A DNA stretch of 64,000 nucleotides from Henckelia pumila (taxonomy: Eukaryota > Streptophyta > Magnoliopsida > Lamiales > Gesneriaceae). Within the stretch, counting starts at the first letter, position 1. Every line of letters begins with the position of its first letter. Shown here piece after piece: positions 51,371 to 63,931 of this stretch. The notes beneath the pieces are model-generated. The model saw only the letters and a list, made by a program, of their open reading frames with translations, was not told where the DNA came from and did no database searches. The stretch lies in assembly GCF_033568475.1 (NCBI RefSeq), contig NC_133123.1:558001-622000 (forward strand), in the 5' to 3' direction. The position numbers and the translations under genes were made by a program.

Positions 51371-54300
51371 TTAATTCAAATCATTCACGCCAGTAAATTT
51401 TTTTTTCCTTCTCCCTTTTTCTTTAATTTTCCTCGATGTTATTTTCATTACGGTAGTAGTTCACTTATAGGGTTTTCGAAGCTAAAATATTTGATTTTCT
51501 TGATCGTCTGTCTTTTTATTTTCCCTTTCATCCTTTTCCTTGTACATAAGAATTCAAGAAAAAAAAAAAAAAGAGCAAAAAATCAAAATTGATCAGAGTT
51601 ACCGTGATCTTATCAAGTTGATGAGGCACGGAATTCAGGATTTGATATCACTTATTAGTTATCTTATATTTAGAGATTGGTATTGAATATGATCCCACTT
51701 CTACTGTTCAATCATCATTTTTTTTTTGTAATTTACCCCCAAAATTTAATTTTATCGATCTTTTATTTCTTTTTTTTTTTCCTCGTCTCTTTTTAAACGC
51801 AGTGTGTATAATAATTTGAGGTGATCGTGTATGTTTATCTTGTATAATTTCATAATAATATTTATGTGCTCCACCCATCAATTGGTATAATAAAAATATT
51901 AATAAACATGTCCCATTATAATTATTTCATTGTGGAAAGAAACACAATCAGTTTCCATGTTTCCTGGTTCTAGTTCCCTTTTCTGCCGGCACCACTAGCT
52001 GCAAAGTAATTCTCATATATAGAGGTATATATATACTCACTTAAACACACACACACACATATGTATACATTAATAATTATCACGAGAATAAATGATCAAA
52101 GCTGCTTTAAAATTTAAAATATGATTTAATATTTATATGTAGCACATTAGAAGAAGTTAATCATTTTTTAGAACCGCATTTGTGCGCCTTTCATTAAATT
52201 ATTGCATCTTGTACGGTCTTATATATCTATTATATAATCAATAATAATTTTTCATCAATCTTTACCTCACAATTAAACACAGAAAAATGTGTGTGTGTGT
52301 GTGTATTAAATTATGTTGATACTGATGGAATAATAGTCCCCACAGTGGTTAGGATGGAGATAAATAATGGAGTTATAGCTCGCATCTGGCAAGTGGGCAG
52401 TGCCTTTAGGAATTGGGTTATATATTGTATATAAAAGAGATGGATTACGTATATGATAGATGCCAATAGCATCTTCAAAAGGTGATTTACAGCAAAGGGT
52501 TTTTTATTTTTATTTTTATTGTTATTATTATTATATATTCGGATCGATCCATTTGGTACAGGCTAGCTAGGTAACTCTCCCATCATTAGGGACCTCCTAA
52601 AAAGTTTACACATTTGTTGGAATCCAATCCAAGCGCATCAAATTGCATGTTAATTTAATGTTTATCATATTCATGTTCATTATAATAAGGTCAATGTGTC
52701 GAATATGATCAATATTATGGTGGTGACTTATTATGGGTCGTTTTTATGAAAACTTTGAGAAGTGGAACTCCGAATAAACATTCATTGTTCCAACAGGAAG
52801 AAAAGAATTCCAATTTTAGGCTAAGTAAATTAATATATATGAGATGATGTATCAGTATTATATAATCAATTTATTATTATATTATAATTGGAGCGGCGCC
52901 TCTCTCTTGGTTGATTGTTTGTTATTTGTCGGAGCCAAACTCTGTTCGGCCTTCAGAGAAAAAGCTCAAAAGTTGTTTGAAGCCAGCCCAAATATTTATA
53001 TGTAAATTTTTATCATATGTTGTTATGATTATTTTTTAAATACAAACCGTGAAAAGGCACACGCTTTGGACAAAATAATTTCCTCTCCTCGTCTTAAATC
53101 GTTAACTAATTGCAATTATATCTATTAAATTCTTTTTAATTTTTTGAATTGGTAAATGAATGAGACTTTGTTGTCAGATGAACTATATGTAATCGACTAT
53201 TAAATTCATTATTTATCCTTGTTTCAAATGGCTTACTTCAACGTCAACGATTTATTAGAACAAACGATTTTATTATTTTTTTATTAATGAAAACATATAT
53301 GAATATAAATAAATATTATTTAAAAATCATGAATATTTATACTTTATAGGACATATTAATTTATAATGAAATAATTTTTATTTTCTTATTTTGTAGATAT
53401 TTAGAAACCTATTAATTATTGTCATTTTAATACTTTTATGTTCTTTAAAACTTATAGATCATAAAATAATAATAAAAAATATGGTGAAAATTGGGAAAAA
53501 AATATTTTAAGCTCGTATTAACTTTGAAAAGTTTGAAGCTTGGATTTTAATCTTTGACCCACTACGTGTTTTTTTATAATTTTTCTTATTATTATAATTA
53601 CTCTTTATTTTCTTTTCTTTTTTTGATGGTATTACTCTTTATTATTTTCAAAATACATGAATCTTCTTATAATATATGCGGCCGGTAGCGTCGCATATAT
53701 AAAGTGTAACTCAAGAGTCAAGACTTTCGCGCGATATACACGATGTGTCGATGTTCACTTAATTAGCTCACTTGTTCGGCCGGTTCACTTATATATTAAT
53801 GTACGACAAAAAAGGAAATGTAATTAAGATATCTTAATTATGGGAAGCCGAACCAATTATTCTCACTTCTAATTTATTTTTAGCAGATACGTGAAATTAT
53901 TTAGAATAAATTAAATGGTAGATTAGAGAGAAGACAACAAAAACAAGTCTCACAAAATTCATTATCAAAAGTTCAAGGGTTTATATGTTAGAAATGTAGG
54001 GTAGAGATGAAATAAAAGAATTTAAAAAAAAATCGAATTTGAATACGCTCGAATGCAAATGAGGGTCGATTTGTCATTAGATTGAAATATTATGGGTCTT
54101 TTACTGAATAATAATAATACAACATGTTATATGGGAGCCTAGAGGCAAATTAATGTGTCTCCAACATGTCGAAGATACATTTAATTATTCAAAATTTTGA
54201 CTATTTTGGTATGATTTAGTCAGTTCTTAAGATGGAATCATGGAATGATATGTGTGATATATATGGATAACATGATGATTTATGATTTTAATGTTTTTTT

Positions 54301-55329
54301 AATAAAAAATTGAGTCAAATATTGAATGAAACAAATATATATGATCAATTAATTTTTATTGTTTCATCATTCGCACAAAAAATAATTTTTAGATTTTAGT
54401 TTCTAATTTAATCGTATTGGTCTTGAAAAATAAATTATGCTATCACAATCCATTTGTTACACATATACCCACTTAAAATTTATTGTCGATGTAAGGCGCA
54501 TCACGCGCATGTACCTATTAATTTGTAACCCAAATCCAGTTATCAAACAATAATCATTACTCTCCTTTTATTTTTTTAAATAATAATAATTTTTTTAAAA
54601 AAACTTTACTCAATCAGGAAATAGCGGTCCATTGGGCCACAACTAGGGGAAGATAAATCATGCGCTTTGGGTGGCCCAATTTATAAACATGTATAAGTTT
54701 ATTCGAAAGCCATTTCCACAAATTTCACAAATTAGTAAATTTCAGCTACTAATATATTTTCTTAGAGTGAAACATCGTATCATTAGAAGATGTACACAAA
54801 AGTGCACAAAAGCAACGGACAAGATCTAAGCTTGCAAGGATCCAGCCATGGGTCACAGCTCGAGAAGCAAGAGATCCAACCGACGTGGGGTATATTTCAA
54901 TACATTCTCAGGAGTGAACATTTGGAGTGTCTCAACTATGGAAAACCCAATACATTTAATGGTAGATCTGAGCTCTGATATAGAGAATTATTTTTGTCTA
55001 TATATTAAACTATTAGAATATTTACCGAACCAACGTGGGACACAATTAACGCGAAGAGGAGAAGTTCGAATCATTATGAAAATTTTGGCTAACAGACAAA
55101 GAGGTATTCAGAAATTAGAGCTAAGATAGACGTTAACTTAATATAATAGAATATTTATAATTACAAAAAAATTTAATAAATAATATATATGTATGTGTAT
55201 ACACACACATATATATAAACAAGAAAAGTTATTATATTGTATTGTTTAATGAAGTTTGTCCCGATAAATATATATATATATATATTTTTTTAAAAAAAGA
55301 GTGGGATGAGATGGGTGTGAAAAGGGTAT
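51371..55329. other. Long AT-rich intergenic region
   Basis: 3' flank of the PADRE gene, then about 3.9 kb without ORFs of interest. Dinucleotide runs occur near 52044-52060 (CA) and 52287-52306 (GT). No gene, no clear transposon ends. Confidence 0.5.
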
Positions 55330-56029
55330 CACTAGTAAAATTTTTGCATTTTATTTCGGCACAAATTACTTCGGTAATTATAAATTACGAAGTAATATGT
55401 GATAATCAACTTCAATAATAATGCATACGAAGTAATAACGCACATTTTACTTCGAAATTTTAAAAAATACGGGCTTCACTTAACGTTTGGAAAAATATTA
55501 CTTCGGCATTTTTTTTTTCGATGAAGTAATTAAAAAGTGAGAAAATAAAATTTTTAATGTAAGTGGTGAAGTAATTGTTTCACCCTTTCTAACCTTTAGT
55601 TATCTAGCTCTCAACTTACGATCCGTAAAAACAAAGCAACTCCCTCCCCTTCCTTTCAACCCTAGCGCCGCCGATACAACTCCAGCCGTCCACCCCTGCC
55701 CGAAGCTGCTGCCAACGGAATAATTCGAAAGCCCAGCGTATGAATCTTTCTATTTTCCTATCGATTCGGGTTTTAAATGTTTTGGATGAGGTTTCTATTT
55801 TTTCACATGAATTCAGGTTTTGTTTTGTTTTTTGTTTTTTACATCAATTCGGGTTTCCTTTTCTGATTTTGGTTTTCCATGTTTTGAAAGATGTTTCTTT
55901 TTTGTTGTTCCCTCGAAGAAACGAAAAATAAGCTAATGATTCTCACATTAATTCATTAGTCATTCGAAGAATTAGCATTACTGAAGAATTCATGTGCTTG
56001 AGGCTGTAGTGACTATTAGGTATGGTCCT

Positions 56030-56880
56030 GTGCTTGAGGCTGTAGTGACTATTACTGAAGAATTAGCATTCAAGCAAGCAAAACAATTTGCATATTTTTA
56101 CATCAATTCGGGTTTTCTTTGTTTAGTTTTTTTTTTTTTTAAAAAAATTGTTTCTTTTTCTCTAGTTCGTTCACACCAAAATTCAAAATGCAATTGCATG
56201 TCTTTAAACTTTTATTAAACCCTTGTTGCACCCCTGAATTGTAAACGAGGAAAAAAAGACGGGGAAAAAAAGAGGGAGCAAAAAGAATAAAATGAAGCTT
56301 TCACGTTTCTCTCTTTCCAAAAGACAAAAAATGGAAGCTGAAATTAATTTTATATTGTGGATTGATAGGCAATTGTTGATTATTCTTCATGTTTTGGACT
56401 AAAATCTCAACCTTCATGATATCAATGTTTATGACTGTGTTTCTTAATGGTTGAAGGTTTCTTAATATGTGTAATATTCAAATATATTTTTCTAGAGTTG
56501 TTGTGACAAACTGTGGATGTGACTTGTATATAGGTCCACTCCATGGTATTCCATACGGGTTGAAGGATGTAATTGTTGTACCCCATTACAAGAGGACGTG
56601 GGATTCTAAATCTTTTAAAAATCAAGTTCTTGACATTGAAGCTTGGGTTTATAAAAGATATGTGAGTATAGCCCACGATATATAAGGTAAGGCAGTCATT
56701 CTGACGTATGTGGATGATGAGTGCAGGTTAAAATCTGTTGGCGATGTTCTTCTTGCAAAGCTTGTGACTGGATCACTAGCATATGATGATATCTGGTTTG
56801 GGGGTAGAACAAGAAACCTTGGAATATAGAGGAGTATACCACTGGTTCATCTGCTGGACCAGCTGCCTGCACCTCAGCTG
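56030..56880 (+). pseudogene. Captured amidase gene fragment (three exons)
   Basis: Three open blocks match consecutive parts of a plant amidase-signature protein (GatA-like). Block 1, 56030-56086: VLEAVVTITEELAFKQAKQ. Block 2, 56533-56660: GPLHGIPYGLKDVIVVPHYK through DIEAWVYKR. Block 3, 56727-56880: SVGDVLLAKLVTGSLAYDD through a TGSSAGPAAC region. Blocks 2 and 3 are separated by intron-like DNA with GTGAGT and GTGCAG ends, so genomic DNA and not mRNA was captured. The catalytic Lys (GLKD) and the Ser-rich signature region are included, but one base is missing near 56815 (AAACCTTGG for AACCCTTGG), which shifts the frame. The N- and C-terminal parts of the enzyme are absent. A 36-bp duplication precedes block 1 (55993 and 56029). 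Confidence 0.8.
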
Positions 56881-56936
56881 GTATGTCTTGGCTGGAAATC
56901 TGTGTTTTGTGTGCTTTTTTGGCCATGGTAGAATTA

Positions 56937-58035
56937 TTCTGAAAAAATACTATGAATTGAAGAGCCCGAAGAAGCCAAGGACTTTATGAACAAACTTTAA
57001 TGATTTTATCTGTGCCCAAAACTGATTGTCTTTCATGTATATATGAGCATCTTGTTATCTTTCTTATTTGTACACATGTGCTACTGTGCCAAGTCATATT
57101 CACTAGTTTATTTATCCAATTTTCTGCTCGTTTTTTGTTTGAATTTTTTGAGCTTTAGTTAATGTTTGAGTCTTTGAGATATGTTGTGTCATCATATAGG
57201 TATTGAAATATTTAACTCCAGGCGAGAACTGAAGCTAAGGTTAATTATTTTCAAAATTTCAGCCTGCGTTACTATTTTTAAATTTTCAAATTTTATTGTA
57301 AAATAATCAAGTTTGAAAGTTTTACCTTATAATGGTTAAATACGGTTTTATTGTGCGAATTTTGGAAGTAATTTGCAAATTGTTTCTGAAGCAACAGAAG
57401 CTAAGAAGAATGTAACATGTAAAAATGGCTTCCTGGTTTTCTCAACTTTTGTGGATGACTTTGTATTGGTATAACCGTATAAGTCTACTTTTTGTGACTT
57501 ATGCTCTAACGAGATATAGATACTTCTCATTTAATATCTTGTTTTTCGTCATTTTATCATCGTTTTTTTTAATTTGAGTGCCACTAACAATGCGTGAAAA
57601 AATACCGTGAATTGAAGAGCCCGAAGAATCCAAGGACTTTATAAACAAACTTTTATGATTTGATATATGCCCAAAACTGATATTTTCTTTTATGTATAGA
57701 TGAGCATCATGTTATCTTTCTTATTTGTACACATGCTACTATGCCAAGTCATATTCACTAGTTTATTTATCCAATTTTGTTGCTCGTTTTTTGTTTGAAT
57801 TTTTTGAGTTTTAATTAATGTTTGAGATATGATGTGTCATATTGCAGGTATTGAAATATTCAACTCCAGCAAGAACCGAAGCTAAGGTTTATTATTTTTC
57901 GAAATTTCAGCCCGCGTTACTATTTTCAAAATTTCAAATTTTATTGTCGGATAATTCAAGTTTGGAAGTTATGCCTTAGAATGGTTAAATATAGTTTTAT
58001 TGTGCAAATTTTTGAAGTAATTTGCAAAGTTTAGA
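56937..58035. repeat. Direct repeat pair of about 450 bp inside the CACTA element
   Basis: Copy A (56937-57390) and copy B (57596-58035) share 'gaattgaagagcccgaag', 'gtcatattcactagtttatt', 'ggtattgaaatatt(t/c)aactcc' and more, with scattered differences and small indels. Copy B keeps a clean intron-exon-like unit (TTGCAG|GTATTGAAATATTC ... GCTAAG|GTTTAT). The source gene is not recognised. Confidence 0.85.
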
Positions 58036-59099
58036 AAATTTTGTTCAAATAAAAATTGTTCTCGTAGGTGCGAACAAATTTCTAATTCACATTGTATTGA
58101 TACAGATAAGTGTAAATGTCATAAGCTTAGTTATTACCATATCATACGTGCACTAGTAGGATTAATTTCGAGCTTTTACTTCGCAACCAAAAGTATCCAT
58201 TCTTGATTTTGAAAATAGTTTTCCGTATTTGAGCTTGTCTCAGTCATATTTGAATTTAAAATTATTTTGTGGAACTATTCCTAGAGATTGAAAACTGCAG
58301 ATGATTAGTTTAAACCTTTTTGGTCTTTTAACATAAGCACTTTGAAACTGCAGATCATAGTTTCCCACGCTAGTTAAAGTTCCTTACACATTTCCCATAG
58401 CTCAGCCTCTTCAATTGAGCAACAACATATATTTTATGAGTTAGAAGAGTATTTAATTTCCTTGTATTGGTTCTTGATCCACTGCACTTTAATCCCACTT
58501 CCATTTTTTTTTTCATTAAAAATAGCATTGTTGCGCCACTGCTAAATCCACCAACTTCTTGGTGTCTCCCTGCAGCAACTTGGTTCTCTGTGGATTCACC
58601 ATTTTCTCTCATTTTTGTTTTCCTTTTGATGATTCTTGTTTTTTGGTGCTTAATTGGTTTGTTTAATCCTGCTGAGTTTGGGAGAGACAAAATGGTGGTG
58701 GATATATAGAAAACCGAAACCCGATTCGAAGAGACAGTTGAAAGGGAAAATCTACATTAATTATGATCCATAATTTTTACATTTCCGTTTGCAACTCTAC
58801 CTTAATTTTTACATTTTAGTTTGCAACTCTGCCTTGTTGGTTTACAGTGACATATTTATCTTTTTTTACGTTTTACTTTGCAGGAACCATCAAGAATCAA
58901 TGTTACAGCCAATATCAATTTGATGAAGTTAGAAGTGAATGGAGTGAATTTGTCTACTCCTATGTAGGTGCTTAAATATGTCATGCACGTTGGGATAAAC
59001 TTTCTTTTGTCTATGTGTACACGTTTAGATTTGTGGAAATACGTGTGGATACATGCATAATTTTGGGTTATTTTGGTGGATGTACTTTGGATTTATGTA

Positions 59100-60074
59100 T
59101 AGACCTGGCCACGGGCCGGGTCGGCAATAGGCCGACCCTTAACCGGCCCGCCCATGGCCGGTTCCGATCCGGGTCCCGGAACCGTCGGTTCCGGGACCGG
59201 TTAACCGGCGGTTCCGCGTCCGGTTCGACCCTTGTTTTTTATAAAAAAAAATAATTTTTTTTTTGTAAAATTGAACTTTAAAAACTCTATCAAATATTTC
59301 ATTATCTCAATAAAAAGCTAATACATATATTAAATAAAAAATATATTATATTTCAATTTTTAACATCTTATTATATTACATTTATTCAATAAAAAATATA
59401 TAGCATTTCAACTTTCGACATTATATATTAAAAACTCTATGTAGTTCAATAAAAAAATATATATATTTATTAAATAAAAAATATATTACATTTCAACTTT
59501 TCACAACTTATATTAAAAATTATATATATCAATAAAAAATTTATTATATTTATTCAATAAAAATATATATTATATTTCAACATCTTATATTAAAATCTCT
59601 ATTTATTTCAATTAAAAACTATATTTATTTCAATAAAAAATATATTACATTTAAACTTTAAATATCTTGTATAAAAAATATTATTACATTTAATTATATT
59701 CAATCACAAAATATTAACAAATTAACACTTGGCCTAGTGGCAAGAATGAAGACCCAAAATCATTTGGTTTTGGGTTCAAATCTCACCTATGTATAAATAT
59801 CAAATATATATTATTTAAAATAAAATTAAAATATTATTTTAAAAAGATAAACCCGCTGGGTCAACCCGGCGAACCCGGAGGGTCGGACCCGCCGGGTTGA
59901 ACCGACCGACCCGCCGGGTCGGCGGTTTTCCAAATGGAAAACCGGGATCGGACCGCCTAGTGGCCGGTTCGGTCCCGGTTCCGGGTTGGACCCGTTGACC
60001 CAGTTAACCGGCCCGTTGACCACGGGCCGATTTCGGTCCGGGTCCGGGTCCAACCCGGCCCTTGGCCAGGTCTA
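59100..60074. mobile_element. hAT-type element nested in the CACTA transposon (975 bp)
   Basis: Terminal inverted repeats TAGACCTGGCCACGGGCCGGG (left) and, reversed, TAGACCTGGCCAAGGGCCGGG (right). A perfect 8-bp target duplication TTTATGTA flanks it (59092-59099 and 60075-60082). The outer 130-200 bp are very GC-rich (ccgggtc / gaccggtt) and the centre is AT-rich, as in the element at 40548-41208, but the end sequences differ. No transposase. It inserted after the CACTA element was already in place. Confidence 0.9.
59722..59800 (+). repeat. tRNA-like SINE head inside the nested hAT element
   Basis: TGGCCTAGTGGCA fits a Pol III A box and GGGTTCAAATCTC a B box about 35 bp downstream. It does not fold as a full tRNA. 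It could be a short SINE insertion or a tRNA-derived piece of the element's own interior; no tail or target duplication was identified. Confidence 0.5.
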
Positions 60075-60572
60075 TTTATGTATGTCAGTTTTGTGATGGA
60101 TTTATTAATCTTATTAGTGTATTTTAAGTTTCAAAAATATATTTATAGTGACATTATTGGATCTAAATTTTAATGTATAGAAATGTGTTTTTACTTCATT
60201 AAAATTAAATGGTGAAGTTAAATAAATAATTTACTTCGTCTATTAGTAAAATGACGAAGTAAAAACTTTCTTCTACTTCATCGATTAATGAAATTGCCGA
60301 AGTAAACAAAATTCTTTTACTTCGGCAATTTCATTAATTGACAAAGTATAATAAAGTCTTTTACTTCGGAAATTTAATTAATCGACGAAGTAGAATAATG
60401 TCTTTTACTTCGGGAATTTGTGAAATTGACTCATCGGTAATTTAAGGGATACAACTTCGGTTATAACGTGAAGTAAAACGTTACCCTATTACTTCACATG
60501 ACACTACTTCGGTGATTATCCACCTACAACTTCAGTTAATAACCGAAGTCTTTCGCGACTTTTCTATTAGTG

Positions 60573-63500
60573 TAAGTTTTAGTGGGTTAAACCGTTAAGG
60601 AAACATATAGTAATTTAAAAAAAAAAAATCCGTAACATGCGGGCGTTTACAAATTATATGACTCGAATTGGAGTCCCCTAGATTTGGAAGCAATATTTTG
60701 TCACTTGGTCGAGAGGCCTTGACCTATATATTCCATTTGTTATAAATCTCAAAGATCATTTTACGTTTTATTTTTATTTTTAAAAATAAAATCATGATGC
60801 TATATTGAAACAATTTTATTATACTTATGAATTCATAAATACAAGTTCAAACCGTAGGAAAATAGCAAAAAATCATCTCACAACTTGACGTGTTTCGAAT
60901 TTTGGTCTTGTGAGTTTTTTAGACTTTGATTTAGTTCGATAAGCTGGATATTTTTATATCTTTCTCGTTTTTTTTATCGGAATGTTGAGTGATAAATATT
61001 ATTGTTCATGTGTGCTCTGATATAATACATTAACTAATATGATGCTGGATTTTGATGATGTGTTTGACATGTATCAGCCGTTCGACGACAAAAGGATAAA
61101 AAGTAATAAAAAAAATCCAACTTAATGAAATAAGATCAAAATTGATTAACTATATATATGGGACGGAAAGTCAAAATATTGGACCAACATTTTAGAACTA
61201 TGAGCTCGTTTGGATTCTATAGTGATTTTTTAAAATAAGAGATTTTTTAAGCTATAAATTTTGGCTTCTGAAAAAGCCCCTTTTTTGACTTAAAAAAATG
61301 CTTTTTTAAGCACTTATTTGGTCATCCAAACACTTTATCAGCTGAAAAAACACTTTTTTTTTTAAAAAAAAGTGCTTTTTGGCTTGACTTTTCATACCAA
61401 ACGGGGCTTATATCTGCAGTTTTCTCAAAATATTCCACCTAAGATGCTCACATCAACGAAATTCAACTCAATGGAGTTAGATCAAATTTTGATTATTCAT
61501 GGGATGAAAAGTCAAATTGGACTAATATTTTAGAACTATTTCTGCAATTTTAATTTCCCAAAATATTCAACGGAAGATGAGCAGTCGTACTCGTACTATA
61601 AAAGTGTGCATACACAATATCAATGAAAAAATTGAATACTCAGGAAGGTAATAAAATTAAAATTGATGTTTTAACTTCTCTCGATGATAAAGTAAAACTC
61701 TTGAGGCAAGAGAAGTAGATCATTAATTAAGTATATATACGTCCATGTAGCAGTAATACATTTTCTCTATATATATGTGTCTCTATTGTATATATTAACC
61801 AGCACTTCAATTTACATAACTTTGATTATACATGCATATATATGTCTGCAAATAGTGGGCAGAGAAGAAATTGATATGAATTCCAGTGGTCGCTCCAACA
61901 TTCCCACACAATTATTAACCTTATCCCTGCAAAAAAATATCATCACAACTTTGTACAAGGTAAATGTGTATTCTGTATTAAAACCAAACTATATGTGTCT
62001 CCATACAATTAAAACATGCACTTGACAACAACATTAACAAAATTTAGTCCCATCACATGTGAGTTCCCAGCGCTGAATTTAATTCTTTGAAATAAAATAG
62101 AGTAAAATAAAAAGCTTAACGTGACGCGAAGGGCTATATAAGATTAGATGACAGGTCGTATATATATAGCTTACTCCCGACCTCATTCAGAGGAATTTCT
62201 AGGAAAGGATTTTAAGGACAGAGAACATTCAAAAAGAAGGGATAAGCAATACATTGTGGATAAACATAAAAAAAAAGGTTTGGGATTTGCTAATGCAGGA
62301 AGATTTAAATTTTATTCCTACTATATATATAAAAACAATACTACTCATTCCTCTTGTGTTCGCTCGCCAAAACATATTACCAACATGCTATTACTTCATC
62401 CCTAAGTCGTTGGAGGACTTGATCGCCGAAGGGTCTTTGTGTTGAGGATATATGAAGGCCGAGTGAGAGAAGGAGAGCGTCGATTTGAATATTTACCTCA
62501 TCTACACCAACTTTGGCAACTTACTCGAAAGAGCTAGATATTTAGTGTGAGGCCAAAGTGTGGGCATCAATATATTGTAGGAACTCAGTTCAGTACTTAA
62601 CATTTAACAATTCTATATATCTCCATATCAAAACATTATTTGGGTACAAATGGATGTAACTCCATCCGAATTTAGCGACTAATTAACTTCATCAATTTAG
62701 TTAGCATGTCTTTTTCTAGAACATTGACATTAATATGTAGAGAATACAACGTTCAAGCCACTACAAAATCGCCAAATATATCATTTAAGAAACCAGATAG
62801 GAAAATTCTATGTCAAGAACTACTACTTAGCGGTTCCATATGAACCATTTTACATGATATCCTGAATATATACTTTGGTTCAATCCGAACAATAGTGCCT
62901 GTTAATTCAATTCACTGATCATGCATGAAAGGCAGAATTACATGATCAGGTAAGAAATTATAAAATAACTACAGAAACCAAGTCCAATGCTATTTGCTAG
63001 TCATTTGGTATACAATAATTAATGATCTAGCGCGATTGTGAAATATTTCTGATGGAGTTAGATTTTAATTTTTTCCCCACTTAAATACCATTTTCTAATT
63101 CGAGAATAAAAATTACAGCTTAAGAACTACTGAAAAGTTTTAAAGGGACGTACGTACAGATGGAACTAACAAACGAGCTGCAGAGATCACATCTGTTTTT
63201 CCAAATAAAATGTTACACTACGATAATATCTAGATTATACACACACAAACACACACATGCGTATGTGTCATGTGTGCATGCATATATAACTCTATACATT
63301 GATGTTGTAATACTCACTTTATAGACATGCATTGAATATCCGGCCGGAACATAAAAACTTTAAGTAAACAAAGAACTAAAAATCGTCGGTTTCAAATTTG
63401 AAAGAAAGTTTTGTAACTCACGCACATACATGTACATACATACATACATACATACATCATGCAAAAACCCATAAATACAACAATGTATTTATTCTTCGTC

Positions 63501-63900
63501 TCAAGCAAACTTGATACACACATATTATAGTTGTACATGAGGAAATATGAGGTAACTTATTTGAAATAGGAATAAGAAAATTATTATGCATCCTATAAAT
63601 TAATTGAGCAACACTGGGTGTTGTAAAAAACTTTGAAAATAATAGAATAGGAGTTTACATACAAAAACGGTATGGAAACATGCATTTTATAATTAATATT
63701 GTGCATTTGTCACTTCCATGCGAGCAACTAACAAGAAGCAACAAAAGTAATTTCTTCAATCTGTTTTTTTTTTGGGGGGTTAAAATTCTACGATATATAT
63801 TATATATAGTCCACGTTTAAAAACATTGTTTTGATTTTTTACTAATCAAGTTATAAGTTTATGGTGTGGAAAATTGTAGCGTGTGTGTGTGTGTATTGGG

Positions 63901-63931
<31 letters not shown>

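Larger units (their letters stand above)
55330..60572. mobile_element. CACTA (En/Spm) DNA transposon with captured host exons
   Basis: The left end is CACTAGTAAAATTTTTGC and the right end is the complement of CACTAATAGAAAAGTCGCG. Flanking trinucleotides are TAT (55327-55329) and TAA (60573-60575), a 3-bp target duplication with one change. Both subterminal regions are packed with direct and inverted copies of ACTTCGG / CGAAGTAA (about 55350-55580 and 60190-60560), the transposase-binding repeats typical of CACTA elements. No transposase ORF is present, so it is non-autonomous. Inside are amidase exons (56030-56880), a GC-rich leader-like segment (55625-55740), a 450-bp direct repeat pair and a nested hAT element. 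Without the hAT insertion it measures about 4.26 kb. Confidence 0.85.
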
